Assembly (NCBI GenBank): GCA_030602225.1
Contig: JAUWAD010000008.1
Coordinates: forward strand, 1 to 41,556
Direction of reading: 5' to 3'
Length of the DNA stretch: 41,556 bases
From: Bacillota bacterium
GTDB taxonomy: Bacteria > Bacillota > Clostridia > Tissierellales > Tissierellaceae
In this document: positions 25,177 to 33,195 of the stretch, piece after piece
Numbering within the stretch: the first letter of the stretch is position 1
How the letters are laid out: every line of letters starts with the position of its first letter
The notes under the pieces: model-generated
The model's input: the letters and a program-made list of their open reading frames with translations, nothing else
The model's database searches: none
What the model was told of the DNA's origin: nothing
Translations under genes and position numbers: made by a program

Positions 25177-26313
25177 TTATCTAGCTACTTCGTAAGCTTC
25201 TGTTACAACTGCCAAGTATCCTTCAACTGTTATTGTAACTGAAGAAGTTAACTCTGGAACATCTGGTACGTTTTGGTGAGAAGCATCTACTTCCTTAACT
25301 TTTAAATTGTTAATTTCAGTAATAGTTTTTCCTACCATCCACTCTTCTAGAGCAGCGATTTGCTCAAACCACTCTTTTTGGATTCCTGATGCTCTTAACA
25401 TTCCGTAATCTGCTCCAAGTTCAGCTTTAGTTTTTCCAGGAACAGTTTTGTCAGATGATACTTTACCTTCTGCATCAAATGGAACTCTTACTTGTGCATT
25501 GTCTATTATTGTAGCTACAACTTTACCATCTTTATCAAATGCAGTAGCTGCCATGTAAGTATCAACTTGTGCTTGTGCAGTAACTGGGTTACCATTAGCA
25601 TCTGTTCCTGCATCTCTTGACTTATTAATGTGAGTTTCAACACCTAGTCCAACAGTTTCTGCTTCAGCGTCAACTGCATTGTTCCAAGCTTCTTCCACTG
25701 CTGCAAGATAACTTTCAACTGTAATAGTTACTGATGAAGTTAATTCTGGAACATCTGGAACATTTAGATGTGAAGCATCTACTTCCTTAACTTTAAGACC
25801 TGTTATCTCTGCTACAGTCTTACCAATCATCCACTCTTCAAGTGCTTCTATTTGCTCAAACCACTCTTTTTGGATTCCTGATGCTCTTAACATTCCATAA
25901 TCTGCACCAAGATCTTTCTTAGTTTTAGCTTCTGCTGCTTTGTCTGAAGTTACTTTCATGTCAGCATCATAAGCTACTCTTGTTTGTGCTACGTCGATAA
26001 ATACACTAGCTACTTTACCATCAGCATCAAATCCAACTGCTGCCATAGTAACATCAACTTGTGCCTGAGCTAATACTGCGTTTCCATTAGCATCAGTTCC
26101 CATATCTCTTGACTTTGCAATTGAAATGTTCTGTCCAAGACCTAATTTAGCTATTTTACTAGCTGGTTCTGGTTCTGGAGTTGGCTCTGGTGTCGCTGGC
26201 TGCTCTGCTGGTGGAGTTGGCTCTGGTGTTGCTGGCTCCTCTTTTGGTGCACAACCAACTAATGCAGATGTGACTAGTACTAATACAAGTACCAATGATA
26301 AAAGTTTTTTCAT
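25177..26313 (-). CDS. Lipoprotein with two tandem degenerate FMN-binding-like domains
   Basis: A 378-residue secreted lipoprotein. The signal peptide MKKLLSLVLVLVLVTSALVG ends at a lipobox Cys (LVGC), followed by a Pro/Glu/Thr spacer (residues about 24-50). Two repeats of about 164 residues follow, each with KSRDxGTDANGN, AQAQVD, LGADYGMLRASGIQKEWFEQ, EWMxGKT and VPDVPELTSSVTITVE. The layout resembles FMN_bind lipoproteins, whose flavin is linked through a GAT[S/T] motif; here that position reads LTSSVT in both copies, so covalent flavin is doubtful. ATG 26313 with GGAGGG 8 nt upstream and a strong promoter. Probably abundant; ligand unknown. Confidence 0.85.
   Translation of the reverse strand: MKKLLSLVLVLVLVTSALVGCAPKEEPATPEPTPPAEQPATPEPTPEPEPASKIAKLGLGQNISIAKSRDMGTDANGNAVLAQAQVDVTMAAVGFDADGKVASVFIDVAQTRVAYDADMKVTSDKAAEAKTKKDLGADYGMLRASGIQKEWFEQIEALEEWMIGKTVAEITGLKVKEVDASHLNVPDVPELTSSVTITVESYLAAVEEAWNNAVDAEAETVGLGVETHINKSRDAGTDANGNPVTAQAQVDTYMAATAFDKDGKVVATIIDNAQVRVPFDAEGKVSSDKTVPGKTKAELGADYGMLRASGIQKEWFEQIAALEEWMVGKTITEINNLKVKEVDASHQNVPDVPELTSSVTITVEGYLAVVTEAYEVAR
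25358..25896. repeat. Intragenic direct repeat of the lipoprotein domain, period 492 bp
   Basis: Bases 25358-25404 and 25850-25896 are identical over 47 bp and the surrounding sequence is similar at a fixed offset of 492 bp (164 codons). This shows a fairly recent in-frame duplication, or ongoing gene conversion, within the lipoprotein gene. Confidence 0.85.
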
Positions 26314-26359
26314 TATTAAAACCCTCCATTTATGTATTGATATTATTTTAACACTTTTG

Positions 26360-26388
26360 ATTATACATCTTTGTTTGTTAATTGACAA
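26360..26388 (-). promoter_or_regulatory. Strong promoter of the duplicated lipoprotein gene
   Basis: Minus strand TTGTCA (26388-26383), 17-nt spacer, TATAAT (26365-26360): 11 of 12 consensus bases with ideal spacing, giving a 5' leader of about 40 nt. The rest of the 327-bp gap (26314-26640) holds the uspA terminator and a 47-codon open stretch without ATG start (26408-26551). Confidence 0.85.
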
Positions 26389-26586
26389 GTCTTTTATTGA
26401 AATATTGTTATATTTCCATGTATCGTTGCCAATTAATTAACATTCGTCCAATCACATTCTCTAATTTATCATATCTTTTTATTCGTTGCAATGATTTTAT
26501 TACTCTAAATCGATTTATAAGATTGATAATTTTAAATTTATATATGTATTCCTAATACCATGCTAAAGTATAAATCCGTTTAGAAA

Positions 26587-26632
26587 AAAGCAAAGTGCTT
26601 TAACAACTAATCCCATTAAAGCCCTTTGCTTT
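26587..26632 (-). terminator. Terminator of uspA
   Basis: AAAGCAAAGTGCTTTAA (26587-26603) pairs with TTAAAGCCCTTTGCTTT (26616-26632), 16 of 17 positions; the minus strand then runs into TTT. Confidence 0.85.
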
Positions 26633-26640
26633 ATAAATCA

Positions 26641-27063
26641 TTACTTGATTATTAATACTGAAGTCTTAATATGATGTAATACTTTATCAGAAACACTACC
26701 TATTAGGGTTCTTGAGAATGCTCCCGCACCTCTGCTTCCCATGATAACTAGATCATACCCTCCATCTTCTGCTAATTTTACTATTTCTTCAACCACATCA
26801 CCTGTTTTATACATTGCTGTCATTTTCCCGGGAAAACCCTCAAATATCTCCTCAGCTTCCTTTAAAATTCTTTCAGTGTTCTCCAATTCTGTCTTTCCTA
26901 ACTGAGCTTTCAATGTGGTATTATGAGTATACACATTATCCCATATTCCAACCACATTAAGAATTGTCACTTCACTATTTAAGGCTGTTGCCAGTTGTTT
27001 TGCCTTAAACAATGCCTTTTGTGAGTATTTTGAACCATCCACAGCAACCAGTATTTTATTCAC
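26641..27063 (-). CDS. Universal stress protein (UspA family)
   Basis: A 140-residue single-domain Usp. It begins NKILVAVDGSKYSQKALFKA and ends with the ATP-binding G-2x-G-9x-G-S motif GSRGAGAFSRTLIGSVS, then HIKTSVLIIK. ATP-binding Usp proteins respond to stress and energy state. GTG start at 27063 with GGAGGGG 6 nt upstream. It is downstream of the FlK-like thioesterase on the same strand, 71 nt away, and ends in its own terminator. Confidence 0.95.
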   Translation of the reverse strand: MNKILVAVDGSKYSQKALFKAKQLATALNSEVTILNVVGIWDNVYTHNTTLKAQLGKTELENTERILKEAEEIFEGFPGKMTAMYKTGDVVEEIVKLAEDGGYDLVIMGSRGAGAFSRTLIGSVSDKVLHHIKTSVLIIK

Positions 27064-27134
27064 ATATATCCCCTCCTTTAGGGCTACTAGAGGCTAATAT
27101 CTGTCATATCTGGCAAGTCAAACATATTTACAAA

Positions 27135-27554
27135 CTAAGGTTGATTGACACTTTCTGGGAACCTTTCATAGGCTCTTTGCATAAGTCTTGATTTATTCAC
27201 AATATGTCTTTCGTGTTTTCCAAAACAGAACCGCCCTTCTGAATCTAAACCTTCAAAGTCTAAGTATACTCTGCTGCCATCTATTTCTTTTACCTTTATT
27301 CTTATGTCTATTGGTTCACCAATTAATGTTGGATTCTCATGGGACAGTTGAACAAAGGTTCCAACAGTAGTGTATCCATCGGGTAGAAGTTTATCCAATA
27401 TTTGAGTGGAGCCTTCAATTATCATGTTAATTACTGCTGGAGTTGATACTAAATAAGAAAATTCCAAAGAACCTGGTAAATCTGAAGCATCTGAAGGTCC
27501 TGTTATCTTTCTTACATCATTAATTAAACCTTCTTTAATATTATGTTCTATCAT
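27135..27554 (-). CDS. FlK-like hotdog thioesterase family protein
   Basis: A 139-residue hotdog-fold protein of the fluoroacetyl-CoA thioesterase-like family, recognisable by VSTPAVINMIIEGSTQILDK, TVGTFVQLSHENPTLIGEPI and the C-terminal GRFCFGKHERHIVNKSRL. FlK-type enzymes hydrolyse acyl-CoA thioesters; the natural substrate here is unknown and defluorination is not implied. ATG 27554 with GGAGGG 7 nt upstream. The 127 bp between it and the alcohol dehydrogenase gene contain a short open frame resembling a NifX fragment. Confidence 0.85.
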   Translation of the reverse strand: MIEHNIKEGLINDVRKITGPSDASDLPGSLEFSYLVSTPAVINMIIEGSTQILDKLLPDGYTTVGTFVQLSHENPTLIGEPIDIRIKVKEIDGSRVYLDFEGLDSEGRFCFGKHERHIVNKSRLMQRAYERFPESVNQP

Positions 27555-27557
27555 TAC

Positions 27558-27662
27558 TCATCCCTCCATATCATAAATTGGAATTAAGTCATTACTACAT
27601 GACTCTAAATTGACACTTGCCCCCAGATTATTTCCATCACTTCCTATTGGTATTATACCCAA
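27558..27662 (-). pseudogene. Short NifX/NifB-C-like remnant (34 codons)
   Basis: A frame from TTG 27662 to TGA 27558 encodes IIPIGSDGNNLGASVN, followed by LIPIYDMEG. It resembles the N-terminal 30-35 residues of dinitrogenase iron-molybdenum cofactor biosynthesis domain proteins (which begin like MKIAISSDGNNLDAKV and continue to a FxIYDTE strand), but the FGRC region is altered and the rest is missing. An AGGA lies 7 nt before the TTG. Its end overlaps the thioesterase ribosome site. Either a gene relict or a chance likeness; function unlikely. Confidence 0.3.
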
Positions 27663-27681
27663 ATCTCAATCCTGAACTTCA

Positions 27682-28905
27682 TTAATTTACAGTGTTATCT
27701 TGAGCTTTTCCCATTATCTGCATATATAGTACCCTTAGATCTCTTTCCCCAAGAATCATAGGTACAGGGTAAAGGGGATTAGCTTCTGATAAAGCTCTAT
27801 TTATCATAAGTGGAATGTCCTTATCATCTATTCCCTGGATTTTATTTGGTATTTCTAAGTAATTATTTAACTTTCTGATTTGACTTATAAACTCCTTGGC
27901 ATTCTCCTCTGATGATTTGCTACTATCAAATACATTAATAATTTTAGTTAGATCTGATAATTTCTCATAAACAGAGCTCCCAAAATAGTCCAGAACATAC
28001 GGTAGAATGACAGCATTTGCGTGTCCATGTGGGATATTATAAAAACCACCAAGGGTATGAGCAATGGCATGAACATACCCCACATAAGCCCTAGTAAATG
28101 CCAATCCTGCATAATGGGAAGCTAGCAACATATTTTCCCTTGCAGTAATATTTTCTCCATCATCAAATGCAGTTTTTATATTATCGAAAATCAATTTGAT
28201 TGCCATTTCACTTAATTCTATTGTCTCTTTAGTATTACTATTTCCTATGTAAGCTTCAACTGCATGGGTTAATGCATCCATACCTGTTGTAGCTGTAATA
28301 GATTTAGGTAAACCTATAGTTAAATTAGGATCAAGAACTGCATATTTAGGAATAAGATTTAAATCATTTATAGGGTATTTTTCATGGGTTTTACTATCAG
28401 TTATTACAGCTGCCAATGTTCCTTCACTACCTGTACCTGCTGTTGTTGGTACTGCAAAAAATGGCGGGATTTTTTTTCTTATCTTGAACAACCCTTTCAT
28501 CTGGGAAACCTTCATACTCGGTCTTGCTACTCTTGCACCCACTCCCTTGGCACAATCTATAGGTGATCCTCCACCAAATCCAACTATTCCATCACAATTA
28601 CTGGATATATAAACGACGTATGCTTCCTCTATATTATCAATAGTTGGATTCTGAGAGGTATTATCGTAAATCATAAACTCTATGGCCTTTTCCTTTAGTA
28701 ATTTAAGGAACTCCTCCATTAGTCCCAAACTAACTATGGTTTTATCTGTCACAATTAGAACTTTTTTGCAACCCAAAATCATAATCTCATCAGGTAGCAT
28801 TAGAATACTGTTTGGACCCCTTATTAGTTTTGGTTTCGTCCAAGGTAATAATCTAGATGCAAATTTCATAACGAATTGATAAATCCTACAAAAAAACTTA
28901 TACAT
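27682..28905 (-). CDS. Iron-containing alcohol dehydrogenase
   Basis: A 407-residue group III (Fe-ADH) oxidoreductase. NAD(P)-binding motif GFGGGSPIDCAKGV and the following PFFAVPTTAGTGSEGT; metal-site segment THAVEAYIGNS and AIAHTLGGFYNIPHGHANAVILPYV, which supplies the histidine ligands. An N-terminal extension of about 30 residues (MYKFFCRIYQFVMKFASRLL) is hydrophobic/basic and unusual for this normally soluble family, possibly a membrane-associating helix. Substrate, a primary alcohol/aldehyde or butanol-type, cannot be read. Start ATG 28905 with a GGGGGG-rich ribosome site. Confidence 0.93.
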   Translation of the reverse strand: MYKFFCRIYQFVMKFASRLLPWTKPKLIRGPNSILMLPDEIMILGCKKVLIVTDKTIVSLGLMEEFLKLLKEKAIEFMIYDNTSQNPTIDNIEEAYVVYISSNCDGIVGFGGGSPIDCAKGVGARVARPSMKVSQMKGLFKIRKKIPPFFAVPTTAGTGSEGTLAAVITDSKTHEKYPINDLNLIPKYAVLDPNLTIGLPKSITATTGMDALTHAVEAYIGNSNTKETIELSEMAIKLIFDNIKTAFDDGENITARENMLLASHYAGLAFTRAYVGYVHAIAHTLGGFYNIPHGHANAVILPYVLDYFGSSVYEKLSDLTKIINVFDSSKSSEENAKEFISQIRKLNNYLEIPNKIQGIDDKDIPLMINRALSEANPLYPVPMILGERDLRVLYMQIMGKAQDNTVN

Positions 28906-28922
28906 TGCACACCCCCCCTACT

Positions 28923-29594
28923 TTAAAAACCTTTAGTTTGACCTTTATACGGAGGACTTTTACCTGCCCTAAATTCATCTATCCCCGGTCCTTTAAGGCT
29001 TTTAAGCCTCCATATCCCATAAATATAACTAATTGTTAAAACTGTAAGTGTAGCTGGAAAACCAAGCAGGGTATTTATCCATGTACTTTGCAACAAATCC
29101 CCTCTGTTATAAACTCCAATTTGTAAAGTCATTCTAACTAAAAATAAGAATCCCCATAGTATTGTAACTTCTCTGTATGCTGGCTTAATGTCCTTTCTTA
29201 AAAACCACTCCCATTCCCAACCTCTAAACAAATGACTTGCCCAGGCAGCCATTGGTCGACCAATTGCCAAAGTCAAAACGGCAACAAATGCAAGAAATCC
29301 ACTTGTTATTATTCGTGGAATAAAAAAACTATTGGCATTACCTGAAAAAAAAACGAAACCAGAAGCAATAGCAACAGCTATAGTCCCTCCTAAAGCATAA
29401 TTAATAGACTGTTTTTTAATCATTCTTAGTACTCCCAAGATTATTGATGCACCTATTGCTATTACTATCCCTGGATATAATCCTAAAAGATTATTGGTAA
29501 TTAGAAAGACAAAAGGAGGTAATATGGCATCAAAAGTCTTCCCCTTAATGACATTTTTTAATTCTTCTATAACATCTTTTCCTAAGTTGCCCAT
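28923..29594 (-). CDS. DUF3159-like membrane protein
   Basis: A 223-residue protein with about five to six transmembrane helices. The arrangement of TFDAILPPFVFLITNNLLGL, ALGGTIAVAIASGFVFFSG, GRPMAAWASHLFRGWEWEWF and REVTILWGFLFLVRMTLQIG resembles DUF3159 proteins, best known in actinobacteria, of unknown role. ATG 29594 has AAGGGAG 5 nt upstream; a TTG at 29618 would overlap the upstream gene. It sits between a small membrane protein gene and the alcohol dehydrogenase gene on the same strand (17-nt gap to the latter), suggesting one operon. Confidence 0.7.
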   Translation of the reverse strand: MGNLGKDVIEELKNVIKGKTFDAILPPFVFLITNNLLGLYPGIVIAIGASIILGVLRMIKKQSINYALGGTIAVAIASGFVFFSGNANSFFIPRIITSGFLAFVAVLTLAIGRPMAAWASHLFRGWEWEWFLRKDIKPAYREVTILWGFLFLVRMTLQIGVYNRGDLLQSTWINTLLGFPATLTVLTISYIYGIWRLKSLKGPGIDEFRAGKSPPYKGQTKGF

Positions 29595-29614
29595 AATTTC
29601 TCCCTTCTCATCAT

Positions 29615-29956
29615 TCAATTACTTATCTTTCCCTTCCACTTGCCTAGAAAGAATTCTTCCAGATCACCTTTAGATCTATGAAGATTAATAGCTACATATA
29701 ATGCCCCTGTAAAAAACCCAAAAATCATCATTGCAACAACCCAAACTACAGAAACCAAAACATTCCTTTCCCTAAATACTATCCATATTGAAAAAATGCT
29801 AAATCCTACATATAAATCAACCAATGATACTATTCCCCATGGATTATTCAATATTACTGATCCATCTTCAAAAAAATTCCCTACTGTGAATCCATAAATA
29901 AGAACTACTGTCATTGCAAGTACACCAAGCCATGCAATTAATTTTGCTGTTTTCAT
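29615..29956 (-). CDS. Small three-helix membrane protein (possibly DUF1475)
   Basis: A 113-residue protein with three transmembrane helices. The stretch NNPWGIVSLVDLYVGFSIFS and the second helix-RE-helix pattern recall the DUF1475/YfhL-like small membrane family, but I am not certain of the name. It lies 20 nt before the DUF3159-like gene, and 17 nt after the Mbeg1-like gene, all on the minus strand. Role unknown. Confidence 0.65.
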   Translation of the reverse strand: MKTAKLIAWLGVLAMTVVLIYGFTVGNFFEDGSVILNNPWGIVSLVDLYVGFSIFSIWIVFRERNVLVSVVWVVAMMIFGFFTGALYVAINLHRSKGDLEEFFLGKWKGKISN

Positions 29957-29973
29957 CTTATCCCCCCTATGGT

Positions 29974-31161
29974 TTAAGCCTTATTATCTTTTTTGGATTT
30001 TATCCCCCTGATAAACTCTCTTCTAGCTTCTCTTCTTTTTTCAAAAAATTCTACTATGTCATCTGTAATTACTTTTCTAAATGTCTTGTTTCCCTCTTGA
30101 AATAGTAAATCCATAACACTCTTAAGGTTATCCTGAGTCTCCTTTCCTAAATTCTTAAAAGTCTTAATCAAAGCATCTGCAATTGCTAATTTCGCATTGT
30201 TTATATCACTTAAAGTATCTGCTCCTGTCCCCTTAATAACATCAAAAAGAGTGTTAACAAAACTTTCCCTTTCCTCATTGGACAGACTTGAAAGCCATGA
30301 ATTTATTGTACTATTAATACCTAGACTCTCCTTTGTAAGACCTTCCTTGTATATAAAGCTTTTACCCATTAACTCCCAAAGAAAAGGATTATGTTGGAAT
30401 ATGGTTATCCCTTTACTACTTACTATATGTCTTTCCACACTTTGCTCCATTAATAATCCTACTATTGATGACTCGGGAACTATGGAAATTATTCTGTCCT
30501 TAATCCTTAAGTATCCTTCTTTATGCAAGAATTCTTTTTGAAATCCTGGTCCATCGTTACTGTAAACTTCTAATATCCTATCAAAATCAACTTCATTAAC
30601 ATGACTAGCTCCGTAAATTGATAAATTCCCTCCTTTTGAATGTCCCCCTAAGATGAACTCACCCTTATACTTTTCCATTGCTTTCTTTGTATAATTAACA
30701 GCTTCTTTCTGGGACTGAATCTCATCCTTAAAGCTCATTTGCAAGTCTTCTTTCCACCCTGCTAAGTTATCATCAGTACCCCTAAAACCAATAAAATGAT
30801 AGTCTTTTTCCAAAGAAAACACCATTGCTGCAAATTGCTTTGATATCTCTCCATCCAGTTGGCTTTCATAAGATGATAGAATGATATTTCCAAATCTTGT
30901 TGTCTGTGATGCCAATTTGAAAAATTCTGGAACATCCTTTAGGAAAGGAAGGTCTTTCAAATGCGTTGTATCTTTATTATTCTTATATATTTCATATGTA
31001 TTCTTAAGTATAACTTCTCCACTTTCAGCCATTGAAGGAACAATTCCTTCAAAATCTATGTAAGTTAATATGGATAATACCAGATTATCCACTTCATTAA
31101 ACTCATCATTCTTAAAGGACAAATCCCCACGCCAATTTAAATAATCTATTACATTTGCCAT
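29974..31161 (-). CDS. Mbeg1-like (DUF2974) lipase-fold hydrolase
   Basis: A 395-residue alpha/beta-hydrolase of the Mbeg1-like/DUF2974 family. N-terminal YLNWRGDLSFKNDEFNEVDN is the family hallmark; FIGFRGTDDNLAGWKED provides the oxyanion strand and GGHSKGGNLSIYGA the nucleophile elbow (S175), with a lipase class-3-like fold. It lacks a signal peptide, so is probably cytoplasmic. The C-terminal quarter (300-395) is helical and charged and may be a separate domain. It is the first gene of the minus-strand run that continues into the two membrane protein genes. Confidence 0.9.
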   Translation of the reverse strand: MANVIDYLNWRGDLSFKNDEFNEVDNLVLSILTYIDFEGIVPSMAESGEVILKNTYEIYKNNKDTTHLKDLPFLKDVPEFFKLASQTTRFGNIILSSYESQLDGEISKQFAAMVFSLEKDYHFIGFRGTDDNLAGWKEDLQMSFKDEIQSQKEAVNYTKKAMEKYKGEFILGGHSKGGNLSIYGASHVNEVDFDRILEVYSNDGPGFQKEFLHKEGYLRIKDRIISIVPESSIVGLLMEQSVERHIVSSKGITIFQHNPFLWELMGKSFIYKEGLTKESLGINSTINSWLSSLSNEERESFVNTLFDVIKGTGADTLSDINNAKLAIADALIKTFKNLGKETQDNLKSVMDLLFQEGNKTFRKVITDDIVEFFEKRREARREFIRGIKSKKDNKA

Positions 31162-31231
31162 AAATACATCCCACCAATTTTATTTTTTAAATATATACCC
31201 TTTTTTTGTAAAAACAGCCTCTTTATGGGAT

Positions 31232-31260
31232 TTGACTATATGTTTTTTTAATCATATAAT
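31232..31260 (+). promoter_or_regulatory. Promoter of the D-amino-acid enzyme / ridA operon
   Basis: TTGACT (31232-31237), 17-nt spacer, TATAAT (31255-31260): 11 of 12 consensus bases. The 5' leader is only about 20 nt, leading into the AAATGGAGGTG ribosome site. Confidence 0.88.
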
Positions 31261-31287
31261 TTATTTATCAAATGGAGGTGATTTAAA

Positions 31288-32394
31288 ATGCACTACAAGG
31301 AACTTGATACACCTGCACTAGTCGTAGATAAGAATATAATGATTGACAATTTAAAGAATATGCAAGAATATGCTAACAGAAATGGAGTGTATCTTAGGCC
31401 CCATACTAAAACCCATAAATCCAGTTATCTAGCAAAACTCCAAGTTGAGCTGGGTGCAACTGGAATTGCAGTTGCCAAGGTTGGTGAGGCTGAGATTATG
31501 GCTCTTAATGGTCTTGATAATATTCTTATTGCCAATGAGATTGTTGGAAAAATGAAATTATTAAGAGTCTCTAATTTATCAAAAAAGAAAAATATACTTT
31601 TTGGAGTTGATTCCATTGAACAACTATTGATGGTGGATGAAGTATTTTCAAAAGAAGGATCCATTGCTAATGTATTGGTAGAAATAGAAGTTGGAGAGAA
31701 TAGATCTGGGGTTATTAATAAGGATGATTACATTAATATACTTCATTTTATTAATTCAAGAGATAGTATATGCTTTATGGGAATATTCTCCCATGATGGC
31801 AATTCCTACTCTGCTAAAGATAAGGATCAGTGTTTAGAGATTCATCTAGAAAGCCAAAGGAGGACTTTAGAGTTTGCAGAGATAGCTAAGTCAATGGGTA
31901 TGAATCCCAGTATCGTAAGTGTAGGTTCCACACCTTCACTGATTAACGACTTTCCTATACTAGAAGGCATAACTGAAATAAGACCAGGTACTTATATTTT
32001 CATGGATGCTGCTCAGGCTAATGCATATGGTGACTTAAGTAAAAATGCTGCTTGGGTTACCACCACAGTAATAAGCAAGCCAACAGATGATAGAGTAATA
32101 ACTGATGTTGGAGCAAAGGGATTGACCATGCAAACTAGAACAAATGGATTTACGCAAACTAAAGGCATGGGAATAATTAAGGATTTTAAAAATGCATACA
32201 TTCATCAAGTCTACGATGAACACGCTATCATATATAATAAAGAAATTAGAGATTCTATAAAAATAGGAGATGTGATCGATGTAATTCCTAACCATATATG
32301 CCCTGTTGTAAATTTACATGAAAGTATATACTTAATAAACCAAGGGATAGTGGAATCTGAGATTCCAGTGGATTGCAGAGGTAAACTAAAGTAG
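31288..32394 (+). CDS. D-threonine aldolase / D-serine dehydratase-type PLP enzyme
   Basis: A 368-residue fold-type III (alanine-racemase-like) PLP enzyme. N-terminal DTPALVVDKN and the PLP-lysine motif RPHTKTHK (K41 the likely Schiff base) are typical; VEIEVGENRSGV and SVGSTPS are barrel phosphate-binding strands; EIRPGTYIFMDAAQ follows. The C-terminal metal site shows DEHAIIY and PNHICPVVN (H336, C338), matching the zinc site of D-serine dehydratase more than the His-Asp of D-threonine aldolase. It probably acts on D-serine, D-threonine or a beta-hydroxy-D-amino acid. Directly followed by ridA. Confidence 0.88.
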   Translation: MHYKELDTPALVVDKNIMIDNLKNMQEYANRNGVYLRPHTKTHKSSYLAKLQVELGATGIAVAKVGEAEIMALNGLDNILIANEIVGKMKLLRVSNLSKKKNILFGVDSIEQLLMVDEVFSKEGSIANVLVEIEVGENRSGVINKDDYINILHFINSRDSICFMGIFSHDGNSYSAKDKDQCLEIHLESQRRTLEFAEIAKSMGMNPSIVSVGSTPSLINDFPILEGITEIRPGTYIFMDAAQANAYGDLSKNAAWVTTTVISKPTDDRVITDVGAKGLTMQTRTNGFTQTKGMGIIKDFKNAYIHQVYDEHAIIYNKEIRDSIKIGDVIDVIPNHICPVVNLHESIYLINQGIVESEIPVDCRGKLK

Positions 32395-32407
32395 AGGAGA
32401 TGAGATT

Positions 32408-32782
32408 TTGAAGAAGATTACTCCAGATTATAAGATAGAGAATAAAGGTCATTACAGTCCAGGAATAATCTCTAATGGATTACTGTTTATATCAGGTCAA
32501 CTATCAATAGATCCTGATACCAGAGAAGTTCCAAAAGGTGGAATAGTTGAACACTCTAAACTTGCTTTGTCAAACCTTGATAGGGTGCTAAATGAAGCAA
32601 ATCTTTCCAGAGATAAAATAATCCAATGTAGAGTTTACATCACCAATATTAATGATTGGGATGATTTTAATAAGGTATATGGTGATTTTTTTGGATCCCA
32701 TAAACCTGCTAGAGCTGTGGTTCCTGTAAATGAGCTGCATTATGGATGCTTAGTAGAAATTGAAGCCATTGCTGAACTTTAA
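32408..32782 (+). CDS. ridA: RidA-family enamine/imine deaminase
   Basis: A 124-residue RidA (YjgF/YER057c/UK114) protein. Motifs: GLLFISGQLSIDPDT, NLDRVLNEANLSRDKIIQCR, and the catalytic Arg in KPARAVVPVNELHYGCLVEI, with EAIA at the end. It hydrolyses reactive 2-aminoacrylate-type intermediates to ketoacids and ammonia. TTG start at 32408 with AGGAG 8 nt upstream, 13 nt after the PLP-enzyme stop. The pairing makes biochemical sense, since eliminating dehydratases release such intermediates. Confidence 0.95.
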   Translation: MKKITPDYKIENKGHYSPGIISNGLLFISGQLSIDPDTREVPKGGIVEHSKLALSNLDRVLNEANLSRDKIIQCRVYITNINDWDDFNKVYGDFFGSHKPARAVVPVNELHYGCLVEIEAIAEL

Positions 32783-32812
32783 AAAAGATGAGATTAGACT
32801 CTCATCTTTTTT
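32781..32812. terminator. Terminator shared by ridA and the convergent DUF2703 gene
   Basis: A 13-bp perfect stem AAAAAAGATGAGA (32781-32793) / TCTCATCTTTTTT (32800-32812). Its left arm begins in the ridA stop codon and its right arm lies in the last codons of the opposite gene. Confidence 0.9.
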
Positions 32813-33195
32813 GATTGAAAATATAAACTTCTATTAATGGCACTGACTATGGCTACAGCAGGGATAGAATTGTATAATTTCCCTCTATATTTTATCCCCC
32901 TACAATCAATATCCTTACCCACCATATCAGAACAGGATTTACAGTAATTTTGAACCTCCTGGATATCTATTATTCTATGTATTGGCAACCCATTTATTAC
33001 TATCAAATTGGAATACTTAATATTATCCTCACTAAGCTTGACATCTTTTAAGAATACTTTTATATTCTTCCCCTTATGTTGTTCTTTAACATATCTTATG
33101 GACTTCAATAGGTTACTATATGTTTGGTTGCACCTATCACAGGTCTCTCCATTAACTTCTAAGTGAAACCATTGAATATAAATTTTTATCATCAT
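32794..33195 (-). CDS. DUF2703-like thioredoxin-fold protein
   Basis: A 133-residue protein with a DUF2703-like pattern: IQWFHLEVNGETCDRCNQTY (CxxC near residues 19-22), a central NLIVINGLPIHRII strand-turn, and a second Cys cluster NYCKSCSDMVGKDIDCRG. The fold is predicted thioredoxin-like, often linked to mercury or sulfur handling; function unproven. The start overlaps the metallophosphoesterase stop by 4 nt (ATGA). Its last codons form part of the terminator. Confidence 0.75.
   Translation of the reverse strand: MMIKIYIQWFHLEVNGETCDRCNQTYSNLLKSIRYVKEQHKGKNIKVFLKDVKLSEDNIKYSNLIVINGLPIHRIIDIQEVQNYCKSCSDMVGKDIDCRGIKYRGKLYNSIPAVAIVSAINRSLYFQSKKMRV

Noticed and set aside
25358-25896. Repeats in the lipoprotein region as a possible CRISPR or mobile element
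   Set aside because: Only two copies, in frame and separated by coding sequence; explained by domain duplication.
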